64,000 nucleotides of DNA, taken from NCBI GenBank assembly GCA_009760855.2, contig WPIO01000004.1, positions 7,115,001 through 7,179,000 of the forward strand, given 5' to 3'. The notes under the pieces were generated by a model, which saw nothing but the letters and a program-made list of their open reading frames with translations, searched no databases and had not been told where the DNA came from. Source of the stretch: Cristatella mucedo. Lineage: Eukaryota; Bryozoa; Phylactolaemata; Cristatellidae. Of the stretch, positions 13,227 to 23,492 are shown piece after piece. Every line of letters starts with the position of its first letter. Within the stretch, counting starts at the first letter, position 1. The translations under genes and the position numbers were made by a program.

Positions 13227-14688
13227 TGAGGAAACATCTGTACCTTCGTTTTGATCTTTCTTGCTTTGCAGAACGGCAAACTCGCACAACTTCCTTGCCT
13301 AATGTATTGCTAACATTCGCACTTAAGTGGCAAGAAACACTCAAATTTAATGGCGATCAAATCAACTAAGTAGTTATGGGCACGCATAGTTTTACATAGG
13401 AATTGAAAAGACCTTCCATCACATGGGCTCAGCAAGCTTTATCTCCTCTAGAATATGACCTGACCTGACCACATTTAAAAGAAACTTAAAAACATACCTA
13501 TTTAGGACAGCATTTAGTGGGTCCTTGTGATTCGTCCTCGATGTGCTTATGCGTGCTGACACTGTTCATGCTGCCACTAACCACATTTGCATGCTGACCC
13601 AGTGCATGTAACCCCTAACCATGTTATTCATTTTGTTTGTTTTTCAAGCATGATTTTACTTACTATTCTATTGCGTATCACTTTGCAGCAAATGTAAAGC
13701 ACCTAGAAAGAGATTAAGTTCTCTGAGGGCGCTTTATCAAGTGCAATATTATTATTATTATTATTAATATGCACGAAGTGTGGCTGTCTTGTTTCAAGTT
13801 GTCCTTTTTCTAGATGATCTCAACAGTTGCTGAGTAAATCCCTTTGCAGCAAATGTAAAGCGCCTAGAGAGAGATTGAGTTCTCTTAGGGCGCTTTATCA
13901 AGTGCATTATTATTACTATTATTATTAAATTATGAATACTTTCAGGAAATTAAAATTGCAAAAAATCGGACCTTGTTAACATGTATACCGCGTCCAAGAG
14001 TTTCAGGCATTTTTTATATCCCGTCTCGACTTCTGCAACTCGGTAATTGCTGGTCTGCAAGCCTATGCCTTAAGGCACTAATCATTTGTGCGAATATCAG
14101 CAGCTAGGCTTGCCTGGCGTGAGCAGCGAAGTTTTCACGCTGCAACACTCCTCAGAGGCCGGAAATGGCTGCCCATTCGCTTCTGATTGACTTCAAGGTT
14201 TTGTTAATCCCCTCCATTCTCCTGCTCCTGACATTAGCTTGAAAGCAAACGAGTGCAATGCCAACCACTTCTCTACGCTCGAGACTCATTCATCCTGTGA
14301 TTGGTTCGTTGGACTGAGCCGAGGTACCGGCAATTTCTGAATAGCAACGTTGACCAATAATTTATTTGTTTAAGAATGTTTATGTATTAGTCATCATATA
14401 TCTTCTTATACCGATTGCAAACCAATTCGTTTACCCGTTACTTTTTCTGCCATGTGAATGCATTTCGTATCGCATCACGTGTAATAATAACGCACACTGC
14501 TCAGTAATTCGCTTGATATAGTCAATCTCGTGAATCTGGGGTGGCGGCTTCACCTTATACGCAGTTCCTGCAAAGCAATCGACTTTTTCCAATTCATTTT
14601 TTGTTGTCATTCACTTTCTATTTTTTAGGCTTCGATATCCGGAAAAACGCTGCCCAGCTTATCTTACGCTAATCCAACTTTCAGTTAA
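829..14688 (+). CDS. SRCR-Ig single-pass membrane receptor, 5' partial (6 exons)
   Basis: Exons 829-1022, 3844-3997, 5331-5518, 9903-10184, 12780-12862 and 14629-14688 join in one open frame of 319 residues plus stop, with phases 2,1,2,1,1,0 at successive boundaries. Domain order is the C-terminal half of a first SRCR domain, a complete second SRCR domain, an immunoglobulin I-set-like domain, one transmembrane helix and a short basic-then-polar cytoplasmic tail. SRCR and Ig domains bind proteins or microbial polysaccharides outside the cell, so a surface recognition or adhesion receptor is likely; the ligand is unknown. The tail has no kinase and no obvious ITAM; it ends with Y-A-N-P-T-F, which resembles an NPxF/NPxY sorting or adaptor motif. 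The first half of SRCR domain 1 and the signal peptide were not found and should lie upstream. The phase 1-1 introns could hide further exons. Domain calls are from sequence; the joined model is inferred from splice sites. Confidence 0.82.
2220..2239. repeat. Poly(C) tract, 20 C
   Basis: Uninterrupted C run followed by GC-rich sequence; length may be affected by sequencing. Confidence 0.9.
2802..2895. repeat. (CT)n microsatellite
   Basis: Long CT run in intron a-b of the receptor gene; it creates a false Arg-Glu repeat frame on the minus strand. Confidence 0.95.
3593..3735 (-). mobile_element. SINE-A copy, reverse
   Basis: Starts ctagctgatttaac, core ccaccgcttgcagtggcgat, then a decayed B box (tttgaaccct). 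It lies 109 bases upstream of SRCR exon b. Confidence 0.75.
3844..3997 (+). CDS. Exon b: N-terminal half of second SRCR domain
   Basis: The exon follows a (CT)n tract and cctag. It reads [16 protein letters not shown], then G-E-W-G-A-I-C-D-D, then [10 protein letters not shown], which is the classic first half of an SRCR domain. It begins with two codon bases, matching the phase 1 end of exon a, and stops two bases into a glycine codon at gtaagc. Confidence 0.9.
4205..4860 (-). mobile_element. LINE-1 3' copy in receptor intron b-c
   Basis: Reverse match to the LINE-1 3' region: gacgccctcagagtacttgg (hairpin), then ggacgaatcacgaagaccca, then the decayed end of the RT frame (agtgagttccacgcattagg). 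No long open frame remains. Confidence 0.7.
5331..5518 (+). CDS. Exon c: C-terminal half of second SRCR domain
   Basis: The exon starts one base before a codon after gtttttag, as exon b requires. It contains [20 protein letters not shown] and A-G-V-A-C, the expected second half of the fold. An extra cysteine sits in D-C-T-A-C-E-Q-A-G, where most SRCR domains have histidine or serine. The exon ends in phase 1 at gtgagt and is much more GC-rich than its sister exons. Confidence 0.9.
6070..6172 (+). mobile_element. SINE-B copy
   Basis: Decayed tRNA-like B box (gggctccagaccc) followed by a LINE-1-type hairpin end (gaatagagaataagttctct, ttgggcgct). Confidence 0.55.
6941..7117 (+). mobile_element. 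SINE-A copy in receptor intron
   Basis: B box ggttcgaatcc at 7008-7018, core cgccactgcaactggtggtg and end ggctgttaaatcagctagc, aligning along its length with the copy at 23.5 kb. Confidence 0.8.
7498..7595. repeat. (CT)n microsatellite
   Basis: CT run in intron c-d of the receptor gene, with minor interruptions at its 3' end. Confidence 0.95.
7600..9800. other. Receptor intron c-d, remaining part
   Basis: The GGGGC tract and a 16-bp palindrome (GGTCATATATATGACC at 8974-8989) are the only notable elements. No further SRCR or Ig exon was found. Confidence 0.5.
8173..8214 (+). repeat. (GGGGC)n tract
   Basis: Six GGGGC units then GGGC units. At least four G-runs of four allow a G-quadruplex in principle. 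Confidence 0.9.
9903..10184 (+). CDS. Exon d: immunoglobulin domain
   Basis: About 94 residues with the Ig signature: L-I-I-R-C on strand B, Y-Q-W-F on strand C and [12 protein letters not shown] on strands F-G. Asn-Gly-Thr and Asn-Leu-Ser are possible N-glycosylation sites. The acceptor after gtctgtag (phase 1) is chosen because it fits exon c; an acceptor 20 bases earlier would be out of phase. The exon ends in phase 1 at ggtaatt, matching exon e; a donor at gaagtaatg is an alternative end. Confidence 0.85.
10252..10446. mobile_element. Short non-autonomous hAT element
   Basis: The 195-bp element starts CAGCAGCGGTTCTAAACCT and ends with the near-perfect inverse of it (AGGTTGAGAACCACTGCTG), two mismatches in 19. 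TAGCG occurs directly before (10247-10251) and after (10447-10451) it. The end sequence and the internal gggtcgcgaccc resemble hAT-Charlie type elements. Five-base target duplications are a mark of the hAT5 lineage. It lies in the receptor gene, 68 bases after the Ig exon. Confidence 0.85.
10748..10779. repeat. (TA)n microsatellite
   Basis: Sixteen TA units in intron d-e of the receptor gene. Confidence 0.95.
12498..12565 (-). mobile_element. LINE-1 terminal hairpin fragment
   Basis: (AAT)n followed by the reverse complement of the LINE-1 hairpin region (aaaacgccctcag, ctaggcactttacatttgc). It lies in intron d-e of the receptor gene. Confidence 0.65.
12780..12862 (+). CDS. Exon e: transmembrane helix
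   Basis: After gctttttag the exon encodes [20 protein letters not shown], then Y-L-R-R-L-L-R. This is a clear hydrophobic helix followed by basic stop-transfer residues, so the Ig and SRCR domains face outward. It ends in phase 0 at a strong gtaagt donor. Confidence 0.88.
13157..13223. repeat. AT repeat with palindromic flanks
   Basis: An AT run bounded by ATCAAAACAT and ATGTTTTGAT (13157-13190), a perfect palindrome, followed by a second AT run. Confidence 0.9.
13440..13770 (+). mobile_element. LINE-1 3' end fragment
   Basis: Begins with the final residues of the RT frame, continues through the 3' UTR (gggtccttgtgattcgtcct), the hairpin at 13693-13738 and (ATT)n. Co-linear with the minus strand of 46175-46480. 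Confidence 0.78.
13845..13925 (+). mobile_element. Second LINE-1 terminal hairpin and (ATT)n
   Basis: Another copy of the hairpin (aaagcgcctagagagagatt, then tcttagggcgctttatca) with an ATT-rich tail, 90 bases after the previous copy. Confidence 0.65.
14020..14215 (+). mobile_element. Non-LTR RT C-terminal fragment
   Basis: Reads [20 protein letters not shown] and a decayed W-L-P-I segment, the typical post-palm part of LINE reverse transcriptases. It differs from LINE-1 and LINE-2 copies here. Confidence 0.55.
14629..14688 (+). CDS. Exon f: cytoplasmic tail and stop
   Basis: After a long pyrimidine tract and ttttttag, phase 0 gives 19 residues ending [10 protein letters not shown] and TAA. 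The Y-A-N-P-T-F motif and the serine and threonine residues are candidate adaptor or phosphorylation sites; this is inference. Confidence 0.78.
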   Translation, partial: ASISGKTLPSLSYANPTFS

Positions 14689-14942
14689 ACCTAGCAAGGA
14701 GCTAGGTTTATTACGGGGACGTTTCTATACGTACGCGTTGCTACGAGTTCCTCCGCGTGTATGTTCCTTCGTGCACATATCTTTCAGTGCGTTCATTAAT
14801 AGGCCTACAGGCTTCATTTTAAGTTCTAATGCGATTACACTTTCTCTCATTCGGAGAAAAATCCATTACAAACAATCATGATTATCAGATGCGGCTGCTC
14901 GAGCGGGTGTGCATCAAACCAAGCGCATACATTAGCTGGTTG

Positions 14943-14948
14943 AATAAA
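14943..14948 (+). promoter_or_regulatory. Candidate poly(A) signal of the receptor gene
   Basis: AATAAA about 255 bases past the receptor stop codon, followed by a T-rich stretch. A second AATAAA occurs at 15074-15079. Confidence 0.5.
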
Positions 14949-15386
14949 TTTTATTTTTATTATTACGACGGTGATAATCTCTCTCAACACGATTGACAGC
15001 ACTTTGCACTTGCTGAGAATAATAGATAAGCGTGCGCTTTAACAAATGTCTCTTCTGTATTTAATGCACTGTGAATAAAGCAACAGTCACTGACATCATG
15101 CAGCAGTAAATTTACAGCATGTCGTTTGCTGGATGCGGCGCTGCTGGCGGCTGTAGCCTCTGCTAGCCGAGGAATTCGGAGGACGGGCTCCGTGACGCCA
15201 ATGCGACGGTGGGGTCGGTTGAGACAACTGGCGGTCGACGTCCGATGGATTTCGTCTGGGCATGTCTTGGGGCTAAGCGAGTGCGATGGCAGTAAGGTAT
15301 CAATGCCTTGCGGGACGTGGACCCATTCGTTTCATTGTCAGAGCTCCGGTCGATTTGTCGGATAAAGTGGGTCATCTCACATTGTT

Positions 15387-16440
15387 ATGCGCATCAGAGG
15401 TCACGGCCTCAACAATTCAAATGCTGAGGCTTTGACATCTAGGCTCAGCCAGTGGAACTTGTTGGAGGAAAGTGTGAAACCAGTGGATCAGAGAAAGCAT
15501 TGCCAACTTTTTTCCAACTTCTTTAGTTGCAAAAATAGGCGGTACTTTTGCAATAACGGTGCCAATTTGTTGAGGGCCTTAGGAACCACCTGCAACCCAG
15601 GCGAATGGCACGTATTCATTGACAATTCATCAGTGAGCCTCAAAGCCGCGCTGGTTAATAAAGAGAGCAAGGATCCGTCTGTCCCTGCAAACCCTTCTGT
15701 GCACCTCAAAGAGACACCAGTGTCAAGTTTCTGTTAAATGGTTGAAGTATGGCGATATTGGCTGGAAGGTCATTGGAGACGTCAAAATGGTGTCATTCCG
15801 GATGGTTATATAAAGTAGCTTTACTATGTTTCCTTGTTTTCAATTCCTACGGGACTTCTAGGACGCCAAGAAGCAGAATCACAAAAGGAATTGGCCACGG
15901 CGGACCAAGTTATCTGTACGAAAGAACAGTATCAGATGAGACCCAAATGTGCTGGTGTTACCACTGCAAGCTAAATTAGGCTTCATCTACCACTTTAAAA
16001 AAATCAGTTTAAGCGGACTTTTAGCACTTCCAATATTTCTTTCCACACCTGTCAAAGGCACATTTTGAAACGGATATCCTCGTCGAATCATACGTAAAGA
16101 AGATAATTAATTGCGTCAGATTCGCTAAGAATCTGAACAGGACAGAGAAAGCAACTTGGAACAGTTTTGCTGCAGTTATTCACCACTTTTTTAGGCAATT
16201 ACAATGCTGAAAACTATGAGCAGCTGTTTCGTGTTCTCATAGTAAACTTGGCCAACATGGGATGCATAATATACCTCGAGGTCACCAACACCGATGCTCG
16301 TGTGAGTTAAATTTGAGGAGAGCGTGAGAGCTTACTCAAAATAAGAAAGGCGAGCGCTTCTTATAGGAGACACTGGACTTTGAGCATCGTTAACGAGGAC
16401 AGTATACCGAACCCATGATGGTGGACTCTTGCGTTGGGGC
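15387..16440 (+). pseudogene. Decayed copy of an uncharacterised dispersed animal gene family
   Basis: The first 350 bases are open and read N-A-E-A-L-T-S-R-L-S-Q-W-N-L-L, then P-G-E-W-H-V-F-I-D-N-S-S-V-S-L-K-A-A-L and N-P-S-V-H-L-K-E-T. These match a multi-copy protein family I know from arthropod and cnidarian genomes (S-R-L-x-x-W-N-L-L, W-R-L-F-I-D-S-S-K-x-S-L-K-A-V-L-L-H, P-V-A-H-S-V-H-L-K-E). Further matching pieces follow in shifting frames: G-D-I-G-W-K-V-I-G-D-V-K, L-P-L-Q-A-K-L-G, E-K-A-T-W-N-S-F, E-N-Y-E-Q-L-F, and the G-E-R-F and G-Q-Y-(T/N)-E region near 16350-16420. Frameshifts and stops show it is dead. The family's function is not known to me; its copy number suggests a mobile origin. 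Confidence 0.62.
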
Positions 16441-16449
16441 CTCTTCGAG

Positions 16450-18130
16450 GAAGCAGTTTTCAGAATATCAGTAAATGCCGAATACCCACTCATTTCTGAA
16501 ACCGTTTTCAATTGTGTTTACCTTCAAAGTAAATACACATTAGTTTGATATATTTTGATTTCAATTTATTTGCTTAATTTGAATCATATGACGTGAATTT
16601 GTAAGTTTTCCCATCGGATACCCCGTTAGTTTTAAATTAGTCACTATCTTGCAAACAAACGTTTGCAGGGATAAATGGTCACGTTCTATACTTCTGAGGC
16701 ATAAACTATTTGAAAATAACACTTACTACACTAGAACTAATATGCGTAAGCTAGTTTAATTTGCTCCTGAAATGTGTCGATAAACAATTGTACGTAGAAA
16801 ACACAAGCACAGCCAAAATCATTAATGAATATTAAAAAATTTTGAAATGCCCCAAAAGAAGCCAGTTGTTTTCTAAGCACTTGAAATATTCTGTAGAGGG
16901 AGCGGGTGAACTTGTTGGTGATTACGTACACGGCATCAGCCTGCATATGCACACAAAAGACACATCGTTCGGAACGATAAAATGCTATTATGGAAAATGC
17001 GGATTGTTAGCTTCTTTCTATATGTTTTCGTCAAGGATAGTTATAGCAACAGTCGGGAGTATGTTCCAGGTTTGAGGGCAACTGAATGCAATGTTTTAAA
17101 GGATTTTTGGCTGATTAGAGGCTTTCTTAACTGACTTGAGTTAGACGAGGTGGTGACATCACGCCCAGCTCAATTAAGAAGTATCTTGGATGGATAGGCA
17201 GAAGAAAGAAAAAAAGAGACCTAAAAAAAGCGAAGTAAAAATTGAAGTTGATTCAATAGTTGTTTGGTAACCAGTGTATGTAGGTGCATCAGGGTAAGCA
17301 GTGCCTCGTGGCAAGTGCCACGTTTAGCCAATAAGCATAGCTGCATCATCCACTAACTCTAAGTATATTTTCCACAGGATATACAAGCAAAGAGCAATTA
17401 GAAGTCGAGACGGATGTCACAAATGCATAATGCATTGCTTGACTTAGCTCTGGCATCGGTTTCAAAGCGGCCCCAAACTTTGAGATTTTACGTTGCTGAG
17501 ATTTGGCAGACTTTTTTATGGACCTTATACGGTCTGGGGAAATATCTCTTCAGAACAAGACACCCAGATTGGGAGAAGATGCCAGGGGAGATATCCTGGT
17601 CATGGCCATTTGAGGGTCAGGCTTTTTTATTTCTTGGTAACACTTGGTTTTCGAATACCTATTGACTTATTATTGCGTCATTCACTTAAAGAAATTATTT
17701 TGCCATCCAATTGGGAATAGCACTAATGCATGCCGAAACTGAGTTGCAAAAGTTTGACGTTCTGGAAAGCAGGGAGTGAGTGATCAAACGAGATGTACAG
17801 CCGTGTGTCATCTGCATAAAATGAAATCTTAGATCGCGCTTGGTGGTCACATTTGTGGTAGGCAGATAACATATTGTTAAAAGAAGCATAGCTACTAGAT
17901 ATGTTTAGCTATCTGCCAACCTAATAACTTAAAATGGGGTGCTCGTAGTATGGAACACTCATACATTCAGGTCTAAACGATGCCGACTTGTGTGCAAGGT
18001 ATGGGCGACCTTGGTTTTATTCGTGCTCTGTGATTGTCCATATAGTTGAGCCTAACGGGGTTGGCTAAACGACTTGTTAACCATGCTTCGAGACTAGATT
18101 CACCGTTCTGCAAGGTCGCGTGGAGGTAAT
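16450..18130. other. Intergenic, nothing recognised
   Basis: AT-rich sequence with short frames of no recognisable family, between the decayed family copy and the LINE-2 element. Confidence 0.5.
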
Positions 18131-18139
18131 GGAATTTAA

Positions 18140-20060
18140 TGTATCTCTGCCTGTAACTCCACAAAGCCACAAGCACTAAGTGGGTTTTGCGCTGGCAAAT
18201 TTTAAACAGCATACTCCAAGCTCAAGCTTCATCCGGTGTGGATACAGCATGCACGCAAAAGGCTTTATCTCACGAAACAAAGAGAAATTGAAAAGTATAG
18301 CTGAGTCAGAATGGCAGTTCAGGAAGTGATTAGCGTGGAAGTAACAGCTCCGGACAGCTGGAAATGATTTGCCACGATCTGCGGTAGGAGAAACGGTGTC
18401 CTTGCATAAAAATTGTGGAAGTGAGTTCCACAGTCTAGGACCTGCAGTGCAAAACCTTTTGTCACCAATGGTCTTTAAGCGGAGGAATGGAACAGCTAAT
18501 TTATTGTTCATACAGGAACGGAGAGTTCGCGGAGACTGAAACTGGTTCAGCAGTTCGGCTCGGTATGAAAAAGCCAAGCCGTAACAGACCGTGTGGTTCA
18601 GCGTGAGAGCTCTTCTCCACATCCGTTGATCGCCCGGAAGAGCCATTCAATCCCTTTCAGCATAGGAGACACGTAGTGAAACCTCTGGGATTTGTGAACT
18701 AGCCTTTTAGCCATATTCATCACCAGCTGCAGTGGTTCGGTGGCTTTTTTGGGTAGCCCAGGCAAAATATAATTGCAATAATCTAGCCGAGACAGACAGA
18801 TACAAGTAGCTAGTTAATTCTTTTACAAGCCATCGTGAAAGAGCTCCAAATTTTACATTGTGATTGGACGTGATGAATTATTGTTGAAGCAGTCTTCTTA
18901 GCAAAGCTTTCGAAATTGGGGCAGCTCTCAAAGACGACACCTAAATTAAGGGCACAGTGTGATGATCGCACAACAGCATCGCCTATTAGAAGAGCTCGGT
19001 CTTAAGACCATCCACACGCTTGGGATGCCCTATGAGTAGAAGTTCCGTTTATCGTAGCGTAGTTAAAGGAAATTTTCCAAAATTCAGGATTGTATGTTTG
19101 CGGGGCAAGCATTCGCTTTAGCATGAGGTGCAGCATATTCCGATGGTTTAAATAACAAGTACAGCTTATTATCGTCAGCATACAAGTGATAGCCGATTCC
19201 ATGGCCCGAATCACTTTTCCCAGAGGTTCAAGATAAATCGAGAATGAAAAAGGTCACAGGACGGACCCTTGTGGTACTCTGCAGGTAATGAGTGTGGTGG
19301 AAGAGACCGGACCCTCACACGACACGGTTGAACACGATCGAACAAGTACAATTTGAACGGAGCCACTGCCTTGTCTGCCAGAATGATCGTTGTTCTCAAC
19401 TGTTCAAGAAGGATATCGTGATCATTAGTGTCGACGTCAGATGGTAGATCTAGCATAGCTAGGGCAGTTACATTCCCGTCATCGTTGCTGCATAGTATGT
19501 CATTGGTTGCACAAGGGACAGCAGTTTATTTTAGTGGCGTGCTGCCGCTCGAAACCTGACTGCATTTTTTTGAAATTTTCTTCTTTTCAAGTTGTGTTAC
19601 CAGCTGCTTAGCGACGACTTTGTCGAGAATCTTTGAAAAAAGGAAGAAGGGAAACTGGGCGATGGTTTGCATGGACCCTGAATTTAATTGAGGCAGTTTA
19701 ACTGTATGCATAACGATGGCCAGCCGGACTCGGATACAACTCCCTCTACAAGATTAGCATTAAAATCTCAGTTCTGGCTGGGTTTGCTGGGCTAAGTTTG
19801 TCTCCGAGTGAAAACCACTAGGTGACGGTATAAGGTCTTCAGGAGACGAGCTCTTTTTACTAGTGGAAGCCAGCATCACGTACCGTGCATACAGCCTGAA
19901 TGATGTGTTTATTGCCGGCGGCGTATCCGGCAGAAGCATGACCGGTCTCTGCAGCGATAGGATCTCTTCGGTCTCAAAACGCCCAAGATCGTCATACCAG
20001 ACGTCACGACTGACTAAAAATGCTTCAAAAAAATAATGGGCCGTATATACCACTTAGTTT
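18140..20060 (-). mobile_element. LINE-2, long degenerate copy with reverse transcriptase YADD
   Basis: Read on the minus strand, the RT palm motifs are visible: R-V-P-Q-G-S-V-L near 19265-19290 and Y-A-D-D at 19171-19182 within H-G-I-G-Y-H-L-Y-A-D-D-N. The C-terminal thumb region (18176-18646) has A-V-P-F-L-R-L-K-T-I-G-D-K-R-F-C-T-A-G-P-R-L-W and ends in the family's 3' region. Stops and frameshifts are present, so it is inactive. RT motifs suggest a Jockey/CR1-type non-LTR element. Confidence 0.82.
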
Positions 20061-20249
20061 GAACTCAAATTACGTTTGACAGAGAGTATTTCACGGCTGC
20101 GTCTCGCAACTTGAAATACTTAAAGTCTGAGCACCATAGTTTCGATCTCGTCAAACGTATTTTCAAGAGGTTCAGCAGCTTAAATTGGAAAGCTACTTAG
20201 CGTCAGGGACCGTTCCTTAGATGACGACCGGACGTCGCGGGTCAGTCTG

Positions 20250-22300
20250 ACAATGGTCTGCGAAAGATTTTCGGAGCCGAGAGCCCACGTTGTAGCCACT
20301 CACCCGATTCCAATGCACAACGCCGCTGCTCCTCCTCTCGATCGAGCCTCGCTGCCATACTTTGCATTACAGCCAGACTCACTCGCGATCGACATTTTAC
20401 TAGCGGCTCCCTTTAATAGCCGTCTAGCTTTTACGCTTACAATCGGCATCGGCCGACGCTCGCGGCTCACGACTTTTTTGTCCCTTTCAGGGGTCCCGGT
20501 CTCCCCGATCGACCTTAAAATTGCCACGCACATTGTAGCATTTCATTTCTTTTCGTCGCGACTTTAGCGGTTAGAACTATGCGCAGCCTAAAGCGCCTCG
20601 GGGGACGCAGTTGGAAGACAGAGAGGAACCGCGTTGTCCGAAGCTCTTGCGCAATTAGCGGCGGGGCCCGGTCAATCGACGAGCGCTGCGACTCTCTGAG
20701 CCAGCGGTCCTTCGCAACGTCGTTCGAGTCTCTTCTTTGCAGACAATTGTCCGCGCGAGTCCAGCGAAGTCTCGGGCTGATGGTGTCGGAGCATCGAGAT
20801 TGAGCTGGGGTACGTCGAGCCGCCATTCATGCGACAGCAGCGAATCTGAACATTGTAAGTGTAATATTCGCTAGTTGCCCATCGAATCACAAAGAAGCGA
20901 CCAACGCTGAAGCCGCGACGCACCCTCCCCCCCCCCGCCCGCCCAACTCCCACCTGAGCCTTGGAAACCCACGGCGAGAGCACCCGTCTCAGCTAACCGC
21001 GTTGGCGAAGGAGGGACATTTTATAATGGTAGGCCTTGTCGAAAAAAGATAATGCAATTAGCTTTTCGGAGTCAAAAGCTGGATAGGCTTGTAAGGACAG
21101 TTGTTGCAATTTCGCAGCGAAACAGCAGCGAGCGGTCAACCCTTGGCACTACCCACGGAGATCTGGCGGTGGTGAGACCGTGCTGTAGCTGCTGCATTAT
21201 TCACACTTTTAACAGTGCCGCCTTACGGTTAACCGCAGGCATCCGTATCCGTCGAGTCTCTATCTCTAAAGCAGGAGGAATATTAAGGCTCTAAAATCTA
21301 GCGCTCACTCTGCTCGCTGTCTAGTCGAAGATACATTGTGGGACGTCCCGCAGAGTCATTAACACGGGCGACAGGTAACCGCCTGACAGCTGCTCTCTCT
21401 CCTTCCAGCGGCTCTCACCAGTCGGTCTGCTGCCGCCGCCGCCGCCGCTGCCGCCGCCGCCGCCGCCACGGTCGGTGCGCCTGCTGGTGCGGCGTCGCTT
21501 TCTTCTCGCGAGACGCTAACTCGGGCGCATCTCCACTCCGCCCGCGGCTTTACCTTAGCGCTTGGGCTTTTTTCTCGCGTGGCCATTTGCGGTCTCGTCG
21601 CGACCGCTTATGCTGTGCGTCGCCGGCGGACGAGGCTTCGTCGTTCAACAGGCGAGTAGCCGCATGCGCCGCTCGCGCCGGCGCTGCGGCGAAAGTGGAA
21701 AATCAAGTTCGGCACCAATCCCTGAAGTTTTCTTTTCCATCTTATTCCAGGCCGCGTTCTCGGGTCCCTCGTCGCGATCGGCCGCCCCTCCCGCAGACCC
21801 TCGTCGCGTGCCGCCCTCCACAGCGGCGGCATCTTCGGGCAGGCCGCGTTGCCGCTGGCGTGTGCCTTGGCTAGCAGCTGCGAAATGGTGGCCTCCGGAG
21901 TGCCTCGCGTCGCGGGGGAATGCATTTGTCCAGTCGCTTGCAAGGCAGCGCGTGCCGTTTCTTATTTCCCTACCGTCTGCTGAAAACTGTCCTGCGTTTT
22001 TTGCGATCGTGGCACGGCCAACCGTCGTGCGCAGCGCAGCCATGCTCCTCCGGTTTGACCGAACTTCGGCTCCAAAGCGAGCGGCGAGCGTTCGCTCGCC
22101 GCTCGCTTTGACGCCGAAGCTTGCGTACTGTTGCGGCAAGCGGTTCTATCATCCGAGTCAGCTAGGCCAGTGCTGCTGCCTGGCGGTACGAGGCTATTTG
22201 CTAAGGCGTGCGGGCGCTTGCGGTAGCCGATTATCGCCGATCTTTAGATACAAGCTCAGTTTACGTGCTTGTACGCTGTTTTAGGTCGCTCCCCATGCCT
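20250..22300. promoter_or_regulatory. GC/CpG-rich island, possible promoter of the NDE1-like gene
   Basis: Rich in CpG with many overlapping open frames on both strands, as expected of non-coding GC-rich DNA. It ends 1.5 kb before the NDE1-like start codon. No TATA box or clear 5' UTR splice donor was assigned. Confidence 0.35.
22064..22119. repeat. Near-perfect inverted repeat, 27-bp arms, 2-bp loop
   Basis: Arms 22064-22090 and 22093-22119 with loop TT; 25 of 27 positions pair and the inner 18 are perfect (CAAAGCGAGCGGCGAGCG and its complement). It lies in the GC-rich island upstream of the NDE1-like gene. Confidence 0.93.
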
Positions 22301-22576
22301 GCTAATGCATGCCTTCGGTGTTTGTTCACCCAAGCATAGGCTTTCGACCGTTGCCCTTTGGCCGACCACGATGCACATCATTTCACTATTTGAAAGTAAT
22401 TGTTATTAACCAGTGATATATTGTTACCTGCACTATTGAAACCCCCCAACCACTTCCTGGTGACCTATCGTTCCTGTAGACAGGCTCTGCAACTGCTGTA
22501 ACCTGTCTTTCTGCAACTGCTGTAACCTGTCTCTGACCCTCTCTATTTATTTTCTGTCTGTAACTCTCCCTGTTTT

Positions 22577-22578
<2 letters not shown>

Positions 22579-22656
<78 letters not shown>

Positions 22657-22749
22657 TCCCTCTTTCCCTCTATCTCTCTCTCTCTCACTCTCTCTCTCTC
22701 TCTTACTCACTCACTCACTCACTCACTCACTCACTCTCTCTCTCTCTCT
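22579..22749. repeat. (CT)n and (ACTC)n compound repeat
   Basis: CT runs around a stretch of ACTC units at about 22705-22735. Confidence 0.95.
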
Positions 22750-23306
22750 GTTGGTTTTCAGTCGATTCTTTTTCGCTTATCAGCTCCGATGCACATCAGA
22801 TGTGCTGGAAAGTTACGCTCACCATCAGCTGCACATCGCGACTACATGGACAATTTTTCTTTCAGGTGGCCGAGTTATGCTTGGCTTCCACTCCACTGCT
22901 TTCAAAACGATGCATGTAAACTGCCGTTTGCACTGCTGCCTCTCCGGTGTATTCACCATCAATGGTTTCATATATGCCACCATTGCTGTGCGTAAATATA
23001 TGCTGCGTTAGTAGCAGGCAAGTGCCCTCCATATTTTTATATGCCAGGCTTACAGGGATTGCAGCCTCCGCAGTATCATCAGCTGGATGAAGTACTGGCT
23101 GGCACCCAAACTCCAAAGGCCCAGCTAATGTGTGCTGCACTTCCAAACTCGTCAGCATTTGCTTCAATGGAGTAATAATCAAAATTGACAATTCCTTTTG
23201 TAAAAACATGCAATAGCGTTCTGAACTTTAGCCCCCACTTGCTGCTGTGTCTTTGCTAATCAAAGGCATGCAACGTGAAGGCACAATCACTGCCCCGGAG
23301 TGGCAG

Positions 23307-23310
<4 letters not shown>

Positions 23311-23378
<68 letters not shown>
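23311..23378. repeat. (GT)n microsatellite
   Basis: About 34 GT units, 430 bases before NDE1 exon 1. Confidence 0.97.
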
Positions 23379-23380
<2 letters not shown>

Positions 23381-23492
23381 CTGTTTTGTCCAAGTTTAGA
23401 TGGGCGGTACAATGTAGTTACAGGGTTCAGAGAAAGAGATAGAGACAAACAGATAGAAAGACATACAGAGAGAGAGAGAGAGACGGGGAGGG

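Noticed and set aside
21562-22284. 240-codon open frame in the GC island
   Set aside because: Overlaps several other long frames on both strands, crosses the palindrome and has no recognisable domain.
22780-23220. Gene fragment on either strand
   Set aside because: Short frames on both strands with no motif; left unassigned.
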